64,000 nt of DNA, taken from contig NZ_CALSBS010000008.1 of assembly GCF_943590815.1 (NCBI RefSeq), positions 62,001-126,000 on the forward strand, written 5' to 3'. Position numbers and translations under genes: made by a program. Below are positions 33,152 through 42,359 of this stretch, piece after piece. The stretch is from Pseudocitrobacter vendiensis (GTDB lineage: Bacteria > Pseudomonadota > Gammaproteobacteria > Enterobacterales > Enterobacteriaceae). Position 1 is the stretch's first letter. Each line of letters begins with the position of its first letter. The notes below the pieces were generated by a model that searched no databases, was not told the DNA's origin, and saw only the letters and a program-made list of their open reading frames with translations.

Positions 33152-33364
33152 ATGGATAAGGCGCAGCTCATTGAAATCGCCAATACGGAAATGCCGTTTG
33201 GTAAATACAAGGGGCGTCGATTGATTGACGTCCCGGAGGAGTATCTGCTCTGGTTTGCCCGTAAGGATCAGTTTCCTGCCGGGCATCTGGGCGAGCTGAT
33301 GGCTTTGACGCTACTGATTAAAACTGAGGGATTGACCCAACTGGTGCAACCCCTGAAGCGTTAA
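33152..33364 (+). CDS. ypeB: YpeB, DUF3820 small protein
   Basis: A 70-residue protein with the DUF3820 motif MPFGKYKGRRLIDVPEEYLL, followed by WFARKDQFPAGHLGELM. Function unknown; genes of this family are often near ligA or exonuclease genes. It begins one base after the ligA stop, so it is co-transcribed with ligA. Its TAA shares a TTAA palindrome with the stop of the convergent yfeH. Confidence 0.9.
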   Translation: MDKAQLIEIANTEMPFGKYKGRRLIDVPEEYLLWFARKDQFPAGHLGELMALTLLIKTEGLTQLVQPLKR

Positions 33365-34368
33365 GCGTCGGAAGTCCTCGCCGCGCGGGCCTGCTCTTCG
33401 GCCTGCAGTTTTTCTGCCTGCTGTTTGTAGCGACGCGCCAGTACCGCGCACACCATCAACTGGATTTGATGGAATATCATCAGCGGCAGTACCATCATGC
33501 CGATAACCGATGTCGGGAACAGGATGTTCGCCATCGGTATCCCGTTCGCCAGGCTTTTCTTCGAGCCGCAGAAAACAATCGTAATCTCATCCGCTTTATT
33601 AAAGCCTGCTTTACGTGCGACCAGCACGTTCACGGCAATCACAATCGCCAGCAGGATGATGCTCACTACCACGATAAACAGCAGCGAACCCAGCCCCACT
33701 TTGTGCCAGATACCGTTCACCACCGCTTCGCTGAATGCGGAGTAAACCACTAACAGAATGGAGGTCTGGTCGGTTTTGCCAATCCACTTCTTATGTTTCG
33801 CGACAAATGTGCCGGTCCACGGGCGAGAAAGGTGCCCAAGCACGAACGGTAACAGCAGTTGCAGCATGATTTTGCCGACCTGCTCAAGGCTGCCTTCCGC
33901 GCCGTGCATGTTCATCAGCAACCCAACCAGCAACGGTGACAGGAAGATACCCAGCAGGCTGGACGCTGACGCAGAACAGACCGCTGCCGCAACGTTCCCG
34001 CCCGCAAGCGATGTAAATGCGATGGCTGACTGTACGGTTGCCGGCAGAATACACAGATAGAGGAAACCAGTATACAACGCCGGGTCCACCGCCACCGGCG
34101 ACCACCACACCAGCAATACGCCCAGCACCGGGAAGAGAATGAAGGTGCTGCACATTACCCACAGGTGCAATCGCCAGTGGCTGCCCCCTGCAATAATCGC
34201 TTCGCGAGACAATTTTGCACCGTGCATGAAGAACAGCAGGGCAATTGCGGCGGTGGTCAGATGTTCAAAAAAAGGCACAAACTCACCGCGAGCCGGGAAG
34301 AAAGAGGCCAGCAGCACCACGGTAATGAGCGTCAGCGTAAACGGGTCAAGAATACGAAAAAGTTTCAT
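33361..34368 (-). CDS. yfeH: YfeH, bile acid:sodium symporter-family transporter
   Basis: A 335-residue membrane protein with about nine to ten helices, of the SBF-like (DUF4137/ASBT) family. Recognisable stretches are FFMHGAKLSREAIIAGGSHW near the N terminus and FCGSKKSLANGIPMANILFP, the second crossover-like motif. The charged C-terminal tail is KLQAEEQARAARTSDA. The substrate is unknown. It is divergent from the LysR gene yfeR, which probably controls it. Confidence 0.92.
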   Translation of the reverse strand: MKLFRILDPFTLTLITVVLLASFFPARGEFVPFFEHLTTAAIALLFFMHGAKLSREAIIAGGSHWRLHLWVMCSTFILFPVLGVLLVWWSPVAVDPALYTGFLYLCILPATVQSAIAFTSLAGGNVAAAVCSASASSLLGIFLSPLLVGLLMNMHGAEGSLEQVGKIMLQLLLPFVLGHLSRPWTGTFVAKHKKWIGKTDQTSILLVVYSAFSEAVVNGIWHKVGLGSLLFIVVVSIILLAIVIAVNVLVARKAGFNKADEITIVFCGSKKSLANGIPMANILFPTSVIGMMVLPLMIFHQIQLMVCAVLARRYKQQAEKLQAEEQARAARTSDA

Positions 34369-34457
34369 AAAGACTCCTGAAAATCGATGGCGCTATTGTG
34401 CTTCTTTCAGTTTGAGAAATAAAATTGATTTATTGCATCCATTCATGAAGAAAATAG

Positions 34458-35384
34458 ATGAATTACTCGCTAAAGCAATTAAAGGTTTTCGTCACGGTGG
34501 CGCAGGAGAAAAGTTTCAGCCGCGCGGGAGAGCGTATCGGCCTGAGCCAGTCGGCGGTGAGTCACAGCGTGAAGGAGCTGGAAAATCACACTGGTGTTCG
34601 CCTGCTGGACAGAACCACGCGCGAAGTGGTGCTCACTGAGGCAGGGCAACAGCTGGCTTTGCGTCTGGAGCGACTGCTGGATGAACTGAACAGCACCCTG
34701 CGCGACGCCGGGCGTATGGGGCAACAACTGAGCGGAAAAGTCCGGGTCGCTGCCAGCCAGACCATTTCCGCGCATCTTATTCCGCAATGCATTGCCGAAA
34801 GTCATCGTCGCTATCCAGATATTCAGTTTGTCCTGCACGATCGTCCGCAGCAGTGGGTGATGGAAAGTATTCGTCAGGGAGATGTCGATTTTGGCATCGT
34901 CATCGATCCAGGCGCAGTGGGCGATCTGCAATGTGAAGCGATTCTTTCCGAGCCTTTCTTCCTGCTTTGCCATCGCGATAGCGCTTTGGCCGCAGAAGAT
35001 TATGTCCCCTGGCAGGCTTTGCAGGGGGCGAAACTGGTGTTGCAGGATTACGCCTCAGGCAGCCGACCGCTGATTGACGCCGCGCTGGCGCGCAACGCTA
35101 TTCAGGCGGATATCGTGCAGGAGATTGGCCACCCGGCGACGCTGTTCCCGATGGTGGCTGCCGGTATCGGCATCAGCATTCTCCCGGCGCTGGCCTTGCC
35201 GTTACCCGAGGGCAGCCCGCTGGTGGTGAAGCGTATTACACCGGTGGTGGAACGTCAGTTAATGCTGGCGCGCAGGAAGAACCGTTCGCTTTCAACTGCC
35301 GCTGAAGCATTATGGGAAGTGGTACGCGCCCAGGGGCGCACATTGATGGCAGGGAGGGAAGGGGATCCCTTGTATCGGATTTAG
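34458..35384 (+). CDS. yfeR: YfeR, LysR-family regulator
   Basis: A 308-residue LysR-type regulator. The winged helix at the N terminus reads [20 protein letters not shown] then [20 protein letters not shown]; the effector domain follows (about 90-300). In Salmonella, YfeR is reported to respond to osmolarity and to regulate the divergent yfeH. The 89-base intergenic gap contains both promoters; LysR boxes (T-N11-A) were not resolved by eye. Confidence 0.92.
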   Translation: MNYSLKQLKVFVTVAQEKSFSRAGERIGLSQSAVSHSVKELENHTGVRLLDRTTREVVLTEAGQQLALRLERLLDELNSTLRDAGRMGQQLSGKVRVAASQTISAHLIPQCIAESHRRYPDIQFVLHDRPQQWVMESIRQGDVDFGIVIDPGAVGDLQCEAILSEPFFLLCHRDSALAAEDYVPWQALQGAKLVLQDYASGSRPLIDAALARNAIQADIVQEIGHPATLFPMVAAGIGISILPALALPLPEGSPLVVKRITPVVERQLMLARRKNRSLSTAAEALWEVVRAQGRTLMAGREGDPLYRI

Positions 35385-35420
35385 CGAACTTTTATCTGCC
35401 GGAGCACCGGCAGATATCGA

Positions 35421-36185
35421 TCAGAAATTAAATTTGATGGAGTAGATTATCGCATCCTGGTAAAAATCTTCGCCCAGTTTGTCATCCGCATAACGATACT
35501 GAATCCCTGTGGTGATGTGTGAAGTTGCATTCCACCACAACGCCACGGCGCCATTCAGACCTTCTTTGCCCCCGTTACCTGCCGCGTAGGTGGCATCACG
35601 ATCAAACTCGTACTCGTTCCAGTTGGTGAGAGTGAATTTCTCACTGCCCAGCATAAAGCTGTAACCTGCAACCCAACCGGCTACATAGCCGTTATCGCCA
35701 GTGTAATAGGTTTGATCTGTATAACGCTTAGCAAAGAACGGTTTGAACCACCAACCGTTGCCGGTGAAATTGTAGCCGATACCGTAAAGAAACATATCGT
35801 CGTGGAAATTCACACGATTCGCAGAACCATAGGTGCCATACGCGTGGAGATAAAGATTGAATCCGGTATCACCCAGGTAAATACGATTGGTATTTTTAAA
35901 TGTGTAGCGCTGCTCGCTGCCCGGTTTATCGTGGCGGCCGTTATAAAAGTTTTCCCAGTCGAAGAACCCGTACATTTCCCCCCAACTAAAATTAGCGCCA
36001 CCTTCCAGTTCCAGATATCCAAAATCATCTTTGTGTGATTTGGTCGACGATTTTTCAGTGGTTCTACTGGTCCAGTCGAGGTAATGAACACCTATATCAG
36101 CGAAACCGCCTTTAAATTCTGCATGGGATAAAGCAGGTATCGCTAATAGCGAGGAGAGTGTCAGAGTTAAAAGATGTCTTTTCAT
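35421..36185 (-). CDS. yfeN: YfeN, nucleoside-channel (Tsx-like) outer-membrane protein
   Basis: A 254-residue outer-membrane beta-barrel: signal peptide MKRHLLTLTLSSLLAIPALSHA, then alternating aromatic strands (FADIGVHYLDW, YLELEGGANFSWGEMYGFFD) and the C-terminal phenylalanine in IIYSIKFNF that marks Bam-assembled barrels. It belongs to the Tsx-like channel family. Placement beside xapAB (xanthosine use) and divergent from it suggests a nucleoside pore, consistent with the family; substrate unproven. Confidence 0.93.
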   Translation of the reverse strand: MKRHLLTLTLSSLLAIPALSHAEFKGGFADIGVHYLDWTSRTTEKSSTKSHKDDFGYLELEGGANFSWGEMYGFFDWENFYNGRHDKPGSEQRYTFKNTNRIYLGDTGFNLYLHAYGTYGSANRVNFHDDMFLYGIGYNFTGNGWWFKPFFAKRYTDQTYYTGDNGYVAGWVAGYSFMLGSEKFTLTNWNEYEFDRDATYAAGNGGKEGLNGAVALWWNATSHITTGIQYRYADDKLGEDFYQDAIIYSIKFNF

Positions 36186-36433
36186 AGCATAATTCCCTAT
36201 GCCGATCGTTATTAGTAGATTGCTTAATAAAAAGGATTGTTAAAAACGGCATATTGTTAATGCAAGGGAAGAGAGAGTACCAATACAGTTTTTACTACTT
36301 ATTAATAGTGAAAAAATATAAATATATCGATATCGAATCGCTATCGAATACAGGGTAAAAGTGTATTGGTAAGGGGTGGGGATATCTCGTTATAAAAAGG
36401 CTTTAGATTCAACCCTACCAAAAAAGGATCGAT

Positions 36434-37267
36434 ATGTCTCAGGCTCAATTTTCTCATAACCCACTGTACTGCGTCGATATTATCCGGGCTTACAAACCTG
36501 ATTTCACTCCACGAGTGGCCTTTATTTTAGGTTCAGGACTGGGCGCATTAGCCGATCAGATTGAGAACGCGGTCGAAATTTCCTACGAAAAGCTGCCGGG
36601 TTTCCCGGTAAGTACCGTACACGGCCATGCGGGTGAGCTGGTGCTGGGTTATCTCCAGGGGGTGCCGGTGGCGTGCATGAAAGGTCGCGGACATTTCTAC
36701 GAAGGTCGTGGGATGACCATCATGACGGATGCAATCCGTACCTTTAAGTTGCTGGGCTGCGAGTTGCTGTTTTGCACCAATGCGGCTGGCTCACTGCGTC
36801 CTGAAGTGGGGGCCGGCAGTCTGGTCGCATTGAAAGATCACATCAACACCATGCCGGGAACGCCGATGGTGGGTCTTAACGATGAGCGTTTTGGTGAGCG
36901 CTTCTTCTCGCTGGCAAATGCCTACGATGCGGATTATCGCGCACTGTTACAAGCAGTGGCGAAAGAAGAGGGATTCCCACTGACAGAAGGCGTGTTCGTC
37001 TCGTATCCGGGGCCGAACTTTGAGACAGCAGCTGAAATTCGCATGATGCAGATTATCGGCGGCGATGTCGTGGGGATGTCCGTCGTGCCTGAGGTGATTT
37101 CAGCTCGCCACTGCGACCTTAAGGTGGTTGCCGTTTCTGCGATTACCAACATGGCGGAAGGTCTGAGTGACGTGAAGCTTTCTCATGCCCAGACGCTGGC
37201 TGCAGCGGAACTCTCAAAGCAGAACTTTATTAATCTTATTTGCGGCTTTCTGCGCAAAATTGCCTGA
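36434..37267 (+). CDS. xapA: XapA, xanthosine (purine nucleoside) phosphorylase
   Basis: A 277-residue trimeric-type purine nucleoside phosphorylase II that cleaves xanthosine, inosine and guanosine with phosphate. The phosphate site is FILGSGLGALADQIENAV near residues 31-48, GRGHFYEGRGMTIMTDAIR is intact, and the base site includes SYPGPNFETAAEIRMM and the Tyr/Asn region of VSAITNMAEGLSD. It is followed after 60 bases by xapB, with an A-rich ribosome site (AAAAAAGGATCGAT). Confidence 0.96.
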   Translation: MSQAQFSHNPLYCVDIIRAYKPDFTPRVAFILGSGLGALADQIENAVEISYEKLPGFPVSTVHGHAGELVLGYLQGVPVACMKGRGHFYEGRGMTIMTDAIRTFKLLGCELLFCTNAAGSLRPEVGAGSLVALKDHINTMPGTPMVGLNDERFGERFFSLANAYDADYRALLQAVAKEEGFPLTEGVFVSYPGPNFETAAEIRMMQIIGGDVVGMSVVPEVISARHCDLKVVAVSAITNMAEGLSDVKLSHAQTLAAAELSKQNFINLICGFLRKIA

Positions 37268-37327
37268 GTAAAACAACAATAAACGGCCTCACTGGGTGAG
37301 GCCATATGATGCGACAAGGAAACGATT

Positions 37328-38584
37328 ATGAGCATCGCTTTGCGCTTAAAGGTAATGTCCTTTTTGCAATATTTTATCTGGGGGAGCTGGTTGGTTACCC
37401 TCGGTTCTTACATGATTAATACCCTTCATTTCACCGGCGCTAATGTTGGCATGGTTTACAGTTCCAAAGGGATCGCCGCGATTATTATGCCCGGTATAAT
37501 GGGGATCATCGCAGACAAATGGCTGCGCGCAGAACGCGCATACATGCTGTGTCACCTGGTGTGTGCGGGCGTACTTTTTTATGCGGCATCCGTAACTGAT
37601 CCAGATATGATGTTTTGGGTGATGTTAGTCAATGCGATGGCGTTTATGCCGACTATCGCGTTATCGAACAGCGTCTCTTATTCCTGTCTTGCTCAGGCAG
37701 GGCTTGACCCGGTGACCGCTTTCCCGCCCATTCGCGTTTTTGGTACGGTGGGGTTCATTGTCGCGATGTGGGCAGTAAGCCTGCTGCATCTGGAATTGAG
37801 TAGTCTGCAGTTGTATATCGCGTCCGGTGCGTCATTGCTGCTGTCGGCTTATGCGCTGACTTTGCCGAAGATTCCGGTTGCGGCGAAAAAAGCGACCACA
37901 TCGCTTGCCAGCAAGCTGGGTTTGGATGCCTTCGTGCTGTTTAAAAATCCACGCATGGCTATCTTTTTCCTCTTCGCCATGATGCTGGGCGCGGTGCTGC
38001 AAATTACCAACGTTTTTGGCAACCCGTTCCTGCATGATTTCGCCCGTAATCCTGAGTTTACTGAAAGCTTTGTGGTGAAATATCCGTCCATTTTACTGTC
38101 AGTTTCACAGATGGCTGAAGTCGGTTTCATTCTGACGATTCCGTTCTTTTTAAAACGTTTCGGCATTAAAACCGTCATGCTAATGAGTATGGTGGCGTGG
38201 ACGCTGCGCTTTGGCTTCTTCGCCTATGGCGACCCATCACCAACCGGGTTTATTTTGCTGCTGCTGTCGATGATTGTTTACGGTTGTGCATTCGATTTCT
38301 TCAATATTTCTGGTTCGGTCTTTGTCGAACAGGAAGTTGATTCCAGCATTCGTGCCAGCGCCCAGGGGCTCTTTATGACCATGGTAAATGGCGTCGGCGC
38401 ATGGGTTGGCTCGATTCTGAGCGGCATGGCCGTGGATTACTTCTCGGTGGATGGCGTGAAAGACTGGCATACCATCTGGATGATGTTTGCAGGATATTCA
38501 TTATTCCTCGCAGTCATATTTTTCTTCGGGTTTAAATATAAGCATGATCCCGAAAAATTAGCGTATCGTGCTATCACGCATTAA
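37328..38584 (+). CDS. xapB: XapB, xanthosine permease
   Basis: A 418-residue twelve-helix major-facilitator transporter of the NupG-like nucleoside:H+ symporter family (MSIALRLKVMSFLQYFIWGS at the start, the family FLQYFIWGSW motif). It imports xanthosine. Co-directional with xapA after 60 bases. The stop is followed by a small hairpin and then the XapX-type gene. Confidence 0.96.
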   Translation: MSIALRLKVMSFLQYFIWGSWLVTLGSYMINTLHFTGANVGMVYSSKGIAAIIMPGIMGIIADKWLRAERAYMLCHLVCAGVLFYAASVTDPDMMFWVMLVNAMAFMPTIALSNSVSYSCLAQAGLDPVTAFPPIRVFGTVGFIVAMWAVSLLHLELSSLQLYIASGASLLLSAYALTLPKIPVAAKKATTSLASKLGLDAFVLFKNPRMAIFFLFAMMLGAVLQITNVFGNPFLHDFARNPEFTESFVVKYPSILLSVSQMAEVGFILTIPFFLKRFGIKTVMLMSMVAWTLRFGFFAYGDPSPTGFILLLLSMIVYGCAFDFFNISGSVFVEQEVDSSIRASAQGLFMTMVNGVGAWVGSILSGMAVDYFSVDGVKDWHTIWMMFAGYSLFLAVIFFFGFKYKHDPEKLAYRAITH

Positions 38585-38589
38585 AAGGA

Positions 38590-38622
38590 TTGGCAGCGCC
38601 GGTCTTCGGGGCTGCTTTTATG
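38590..38622 (+). terminator. Hairpin between xapB and xapX
   Basis: GCAGC-GCCGGTCTTCGGG-GCTGC followed by TTTTATG, with an inner CCG/CGG pairing. It lies 8 bases past the xapB stop and could partly end xapAB transcription. Confidence 0.5.
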
Positions 38623-38636
38623 ATAAAAGGTGTTCT

Positions 38637-38795
38637 GTGAAAGATATTTTATTTTCTTCAGGCGTCGGTTTTGGTATCGGCGCGTTGTTTACAGTATTAC
38701 GCTTACCTATTCCTGTTCCAAATGTATTGCCAGGAATATTATCAATTGTATTTATGTATATAGGCTATCTGGTGGTGAAATTCTTTATGCCATGA
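38637..38795 (+). CDS. xapX: XapX-domain small membrane protein
   Basis: A 52-residue protein (GTG start at 38637, read as MKDILFSSGVGFGIGALFTV) with two transmembrane segments separated by LPIPVPNVLPG, matching the XapX/DUF1427 family found in xap operons. The longer frame from 38568 would overlap xapB and the hairpin; the GTG with AAAAGG nine bases upstream and the family N terminus decide the start. Function unknown; xanthosine-linked by position. Confidence 0.82.
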   Translation: MKDILFSSGVGFGIGALFTVLRLPIPVPNVLPGILSIVFMYIGYLVVKFFMP

Positions 38796-38835
38796 TAGCG
38801 TAATGCTTTGTAACCATCAGGCGGGGCACTTAATT

Positions 38836-39720
38836 ATGGAACGCGTTTACCGAACAGATCTTAAGTTGCTCCGCTATTTCCTTGCCGTAGCGGAAGAGCT
38901 ACATTTTGGTCGCGCAGCGGCACGTTTAAACATGTCACAGCCGCCACTCAGTATTCATATTAAAGAGCTTGAGCATCAACTCGGGACGCAACTTTTTATT
39001 CGCCATTCGCGTAGCGTTGCCCTGACGCATGCCGGTAAAATCCTGATGGAGGAATCGCGCAGGCTACTGGCGAATGCGAATCAGGTTTTGGCGCGGGTTG
39101 AGCAGATTGGACGCGGTGAAGCGGGGCGGATTGAACTTGGCGTGGTGGGAACCGCAATGTGGGGACGTATGCGCCCGGTCATGCGGCGCTTCCTGAAGGA
39201 AAACCCCAACGTGGAAGTCCTGTTTCGCGAAAAAATGCCTGCGATGCAAATGGCACTCCTTGAGCGGCGAGAACTTGATGCAGGGATATGGCGCATGGCG
39301 ACAGAACTGCCGGAGGGATTTACCAGTTTACGTTTGCATGAGTCTGCTTTTCTGATCGCAATGCCTGAAGAACATCACCTGGCATCCTATTCTGCCATTC
39401 CACTGGAAGCACTTCGCGACGAATATTTTGTCACCATGCCGCCCGTACACACAGATTGGGCATTTTTGCAGCGTGTATGCCAGCAGGCAGGATTTTCGCC
39501 GGTTATTATTCGCGAGGTCAATGAGCCGCAAACCGTGTTAGCGATGATTAGCATGGGTATTGGAATTACGTTGATTGCAGACAGTTACGCACAAATGAAC
39601 TGGCCTGGTGTCGTTTTCCGCCCACTGGCGGAGAGAATACCGGCAGATTTGTATATTGTTTATGAAACACAGCAGGTGACGCCTGCACTGGTTAAATTGC
39701 TGGCGGCGTTGACGCGGTAG
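38836..39720 (+). CDS. xapR: XapR, LysR-family activator of xapAB
   Basis: A 294-residue LysR activator that responds to xanthosine. Helix-turn-helix: LHFGRAAARLNMSQPPLSIH near residues 22-41. The start at 38836 (MERVYRTDLKLLRYFL) matches E. coli; a frame from 38803 is upstream of the family N terminus. It follows xapX in the same direction by 40 bases. Confidence 0.95.
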   Translation: MERVYRTDLKLLRYFLAVAEELHFGRAAARLNMSQPPLSIHIKELEHQLGTQLFIRHSRSVALTHAGKILMEESRRLLANANQVLARVEQIGRGEAGRIELGVVGTAMWGRMRPVMRRFLKENPNVEVLFREKMPAMQMALLERRELDAGIWRMATELPEGFTSLRLHESAFLIAMPEEHHLASYSAIPLEALRDEYFVTMPPVHTDWAFLQRVCQQAGFSPVIIREVNEPQTVLAMISMGIGITLIADSYAQMNWPGVVFRPLAERIPADLYIVYETQQVTPALVKLLAALTR

Positions 39721-39743
39721 GTGATGAGAGATCGGAGCGAACT

Positions 39744-39774
39744 GTAGGCCTGATAAGTGAAGCGCCATCAGGCA
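39744..39774. repeat. Single REP unit after xapR
   Basis: GTAGGCCTGATAAGTGAAGC then GCCATCAGGC, a single REP hairpin 23 bases past the xapR stop. Confidence 0.85.
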
Positions 39775-39795
39775 GTTTCTCAAACCGCAGATAGC

Positions 39796-39822
39796 AAAAA
39801 AGCGCCTTTAGGGCGCTTTTTT
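39796..39822 (-). terminator. Terminator of the tRNA Val-Val-Lys operon
   Basis: AAAAAAGCGCC-TTTAG-GGCGCTTTTTT, immediately downstream of the tRNA-Lys 3' end on the minus strand. Confidence 0.93.
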
Positions 39823-39826
39823 ACAT

Positions 39827-39902
39827 TGGTGGGTCGTGCAGGATTCGAACCTGCGACCAATTGATTAAAAGTCAACTGCTCTACCAACTGAGCTAACGAC
39901 CC
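39827..39902 (-). tRNA. lysV: tRNA-Lys (anticodon TTT)
   Basis: On the minus strand, 76 bases beginning GGGTCGTTAGCTCAGTTGGT and ending with encoded CCA. The anticodon loop CTTTTAA gives TTT. The acceptor stem GGGTCGT pairs with ACGACCC, and the T arm GCAGGTTCGAATCCTGC is standard. It is the last tRNA of a three-gene unit. Confidence 0.98.
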
Positions 39903-39906
39903 GAAG

Positions 39907-39982
39907 TGGTGGGTGATGACGGGATCGAACCGCCGACCCCCTCCTTGTAAGGGAGGTGCTCTCCCAGCTGAGCTAATCACCC
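39907..39982 (-). tRNA. tRNA-Val (anticodon TAC)
   Basis: 76 bases on the minus strand, GGGTGATTAGCTCAGCTGGG... with encoded CCA. Anticodon TAC in the loop CTTACAA. Four bases separate it from tRNA-Lys. Identical in sequence to the copy at 40027. K-12 has three such genes here (valU, valX, valY, from memory); this genome shows two. Confidence 0.98.
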
Positions 39983-40026
39983 ACTTCTCAATTTCTTGCT
40001 ACACGGCGGAGACTACATAAAGTAGT

Positions 40027-40102
40027 TGGTGGGTGATGACGGGATCGAACCGCCGACCCCCTCCTTGTAAGGGAGGTGCTCTCCCAGCTGAGCTAATCAC
40101 CC
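40027..40102 (-). tRNA. tRNA-Val (anticodon TAC), second copy
   Basis: Same 76-base sequence as the previous tRNA-Val, 44 bases upstream in the transcript. It is the first gene of the unit; its promoter must lie in 40103-40359, a gap shared with the divergent gltX promoter and otherwise empty. Confidence 0.98.
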
Positions 40103-40359
40103 CCGCTGTGTGGAGTCGCATTATAGGGAGAGTTCAAAATGAGTCAACGCATTTTCTTAAGAATTTGTTCGTTCGTCGTAAAATTAAACAAAGCGGTGGG
40201 GTTTTATGCGCTCACGCATGATTTCTATACAAAAACGACTAACTTTGACCGTGATGAGGGATGAAGATTGAGGAATCAGCCAGGAGTGATAGAATATTGC
40301 CCTTCTCAGTTCCAGGTTTTGCCGGTTGTCGGCATCTTTAATAAACGTAAGGCCATTTA

Positions 40360-41775
40360 ATGAAAATCAAAACTCGCTTCGCGCCCAGCCCGACAGGCTA
40401 TCTGCACGTCGGCGGTGCTCGTACTGCTCTTTACTCCTGGCTTTTTGCACGTAATCACGACGGTGAGTTTGTGCTGCGTATTGAAGACACCGATCTCGAG
40501 CGCTCCACGCCGGAAGCTATTGAAGCCATTATGGATGGTATGAACTGGCTGAATCTGGAATGGGACGAAGGTCCGTACTATCAGACTAAACGTTTCGATC
40601 GCTACAACACGGTTATCGACGAAATGCTGGAAGCGGGCACGGCGTATAAATGCTACTGCTCCAAAGAACGTCTGGAAGCGCTGCGTGAAGAGCAGATGGC
40701 GAACGGAGAAAAGCCGCGTTATGACGGTCGTTGCCGCCATGACCATGCACATCACGCTGACGATGAGCCATGCGTAGTGCGTTTCGCGAATCCGCAGGAA
40801 GGTTCCGTTATCTTTGATGACCAGATCCGTGGCCCAATCGAGTTCAGCAACCAGGAGCTGGACGATCTGATTATCCGCCGTACCGATGGTTCCCCAACCT
40901 ATAACTTCTGCGTTGTGGTGGATGACTGGGATATGGAAATCACCCACGTGATCCGTGGTGAAGACCATATCAACAACACGCCGCGTCAGATCAACATCCT
41001 GAAGGCGCTGAATGCACCGGTGCCGGTTTACGCGCACGTGTCGATGATCAACGGCGACGACGGTAAAAAACTGTCTAAACGTCACGGTGCAGTAAGCGTG
41101 ATGCAGTATCGTGATGATGGCTACCTGCCGGAAGCGCTGCTGAACTATCTGGTGCGTTTAGGCTGGTCTCACGGCGATCAGGAAATCTTCAGCCGTGAAG
41201 AGATGATCAAATTCTTCGCACTGAACGCCGTTAGTAAATCCGCCAGCGCTTTTAACACTGAAAAACTGCAGTGGCTGAACCATCACTACATCAACAATCT
41301 GCCCGCTGAGTATGTTGCAACACATCTGCAGTGGCATATTGAGCAGGAAAATATCGACACCCGCATGGGGCCGCAGCTGTCTGAGCTGGTGAAACTGCTG
41401 GGCGAGCGTTGTAAAACGCTGAAAGAGATGGCGCAGAGCTGCCGTTACTTCTATGAAGATTTCGCTGAGTTCGATGCCGATGCGGCGAAAAAACACCTGC
41501 GTCCGGTTGCACGTCAGCCGCTGGAAGTGGTGCGCGATAAACTGTCTGCTATCACTGACTGGACGTCAGAAAATGTTCACCACGCAATTCAGGCAACTGC
41601 CGATGAGCTGGAAGTGGGCATGGGTAAAGTGGGGATGCCATTGCGCGTAGCCGTAACGGGTGCAGGTCAGTCGCCAGCATTGGACGTTACCGTACATGCG
41701 ATTGGCAAAAACCGTAGCATTGAGCGCATCAACAAAGCGCTGGGCTTTATTGCTGAGCGCGAAAGCCAGCAGTAA
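40360..41775 (+). CDS. gltX: GltX, glutamyl-tRNA synthetase
   Basis: A 471-residue class I synthetase charging tRNA-Glu. The HIGH-type motif is [19 protein letters not shown] near residues 9-27 and the KMSKS-type motif is [10 protein letters not shown] near 235-244. The zinc-binding insert typical of bacterial GluRS is present (YKCYCSKE... and [12 protein letters not shown]). Length equals E. coli. It starts at ATG 40360 behind GTAAGGCCATTTA, divergent from the tRNA operon. Confidence 0.98.
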   Translation: MKIKTRFAPSPTGYLHVGGARTALYSWLFARNHDGEFVLRIEDTDLERSTPEAIEAIMDGMNWLNLEWDEGPYYQTKRFDRYNTVIDEMLEAGTAYKCYCSKERLEALREEQMANGEKPRYDGRCRHDHAHHADDEPCVVRFANPQEGSVIFDDQIRGPIEFSNQELDDLIIRRTDGSPTYNFCVVVDDWDMEITHVIRGEDHINNTPRQINILKALNAPVPVYAHVSMINGDDGKKLSKRHGAVSVMQYRDDGYLPEALLNYLVRLGWSHGDQEIFSREEMIKFFALNAVSKSASAFNTEKLQWLNHHYINNLPAEYVATHLQWHIEQENIDTRMGPQLSELVKLLGERCKTLKEMAQSCRYFYEDFAEFDADAAKKHLRPVARQPLEVVRDKLSAITDWTSENVHHAIQATADELEVGMGKVGMPLRVAVTGAGQSPALDVTVHAIGKNRSIERINKALGFIAERESQQ

Positions 41776-41779
41776 TCAA

Positions 41780-41799
41780 AAACGGGCGTAAGCCCGTTT
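41780..41799 (+). terminator. Hairpin after gltX
   Basis: AAACGGGC-GTAA-GCCCGTTT right after the gltX stop. The T run is short; together with the REPs and the second hairpin at 41934 it would end gltX transcripts. Confidence 0.75.
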
Positions 41800-41826
41800 G
41801 AGATTGATGACAAAGTGCGCATTGTT

Positions 41827-41912
41827 TTGCCGGATGCGGCGTAAGCGCCTTATCCAGCCTACAAAATATTGCAGAAACCTTGTAGGCCTGACAAGCGTAG
41901 CGCATCAGGCAA
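41827..41912. repeat. REP pair between gltX and yfeD
   Basis: TTGCCGGATGCGGCGTAAGC... to ...TCCAGCCTAC, and TGTAGGCCTGACAAGCGTAG... to ...GCATCAGGCA, two REP units of different subtype in inverted order between convergent genes. Confidence 0.92.
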
Positions 41913-41933
41913 TTTAGCGTTTATCATCAGCCT

Positions 41934-41957
41934 AAAACGGGCGAAAGCCCGTTTTTT
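41934..41957. terminator. Bidirectional terminator between gltX and yfeD
   Basis: AAAACGGGC-GAAA-GCCCGTTTT followed by TT; on the minus strand it overlaps the last base of yfeD. Confidence 0.88.
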
Positions 41958-42354
41958 ACGCCTGTGTATCGCTCAACCCGAGCCGCGACATAAACCCACA
42001 AATACCTTCACGCCGCAGTAAAACATTCAGCTTTTCCATCTCGTCTGGTGTCATCACCTGTAAGGTGTCGCTGATCTGCTGCCAGATAACGTCCGCTTCG
42101 TTAGTCGAATAGCTTTTCGCGGGTTCATTCATTTGCGCGTCGTGTTTGTCGACGTGGAGCAGGGCAGGCGTATTCGCCAGAAAGTCTCTCACCTGCTGCG
42201 TGATGTGTATCAACCTTGCCCGGCCACCTTTAACGCCCGGCATTGGCTCGGTTTGCCAGTGTTGTTCGCGGATCCAGCGGTTAATTGTCTGACGCGTCAT
42301 TCCCAGACAGTTCGCCAGCTCTTCAGTAGACATTTTATCTTTGAGTCTTTTCAT
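41956..42354 (-). CDS. yfeD: YfeD, helix-turn-helix protein (DUF1323)
   Basis: A 132-residue protein with an N-terminal helix-turn-helix (MSTEELANCLGMTRQTINRW) followed by REQHWQTEPMPGVKGGRARL, and a C-terminal LNVLLRREGICGFMSRLGL. These features match YfeD of E. coli, a putative DNA-binding regulator. ATG 42354 is chosen over an adjacent in-frame GTG at 42357. It follows yfeC by five bases and is its paralogue. Confidence 0.9.
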   Translation of the reverse strand: MKRLKDKMSTEELANCLGMTRQTINRWIREQHWQTEPMPGVKGGRARLIHITQQVRDFLANTPALLHVDKHDAQMNEPAKSYSTNEADVIWQQISDTLQVMTPDEMEKLNVLLRREGICGFMSRLGLSDTQA

Positions 42355-42359
42355 CACGA

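Noticed and set aside
39827-40102. An integrative element at the tRNA cluster.
   Set aside because: No integrase gene, no partial tRNA duplicate and no compositional shift nearby; both sides are core genes.
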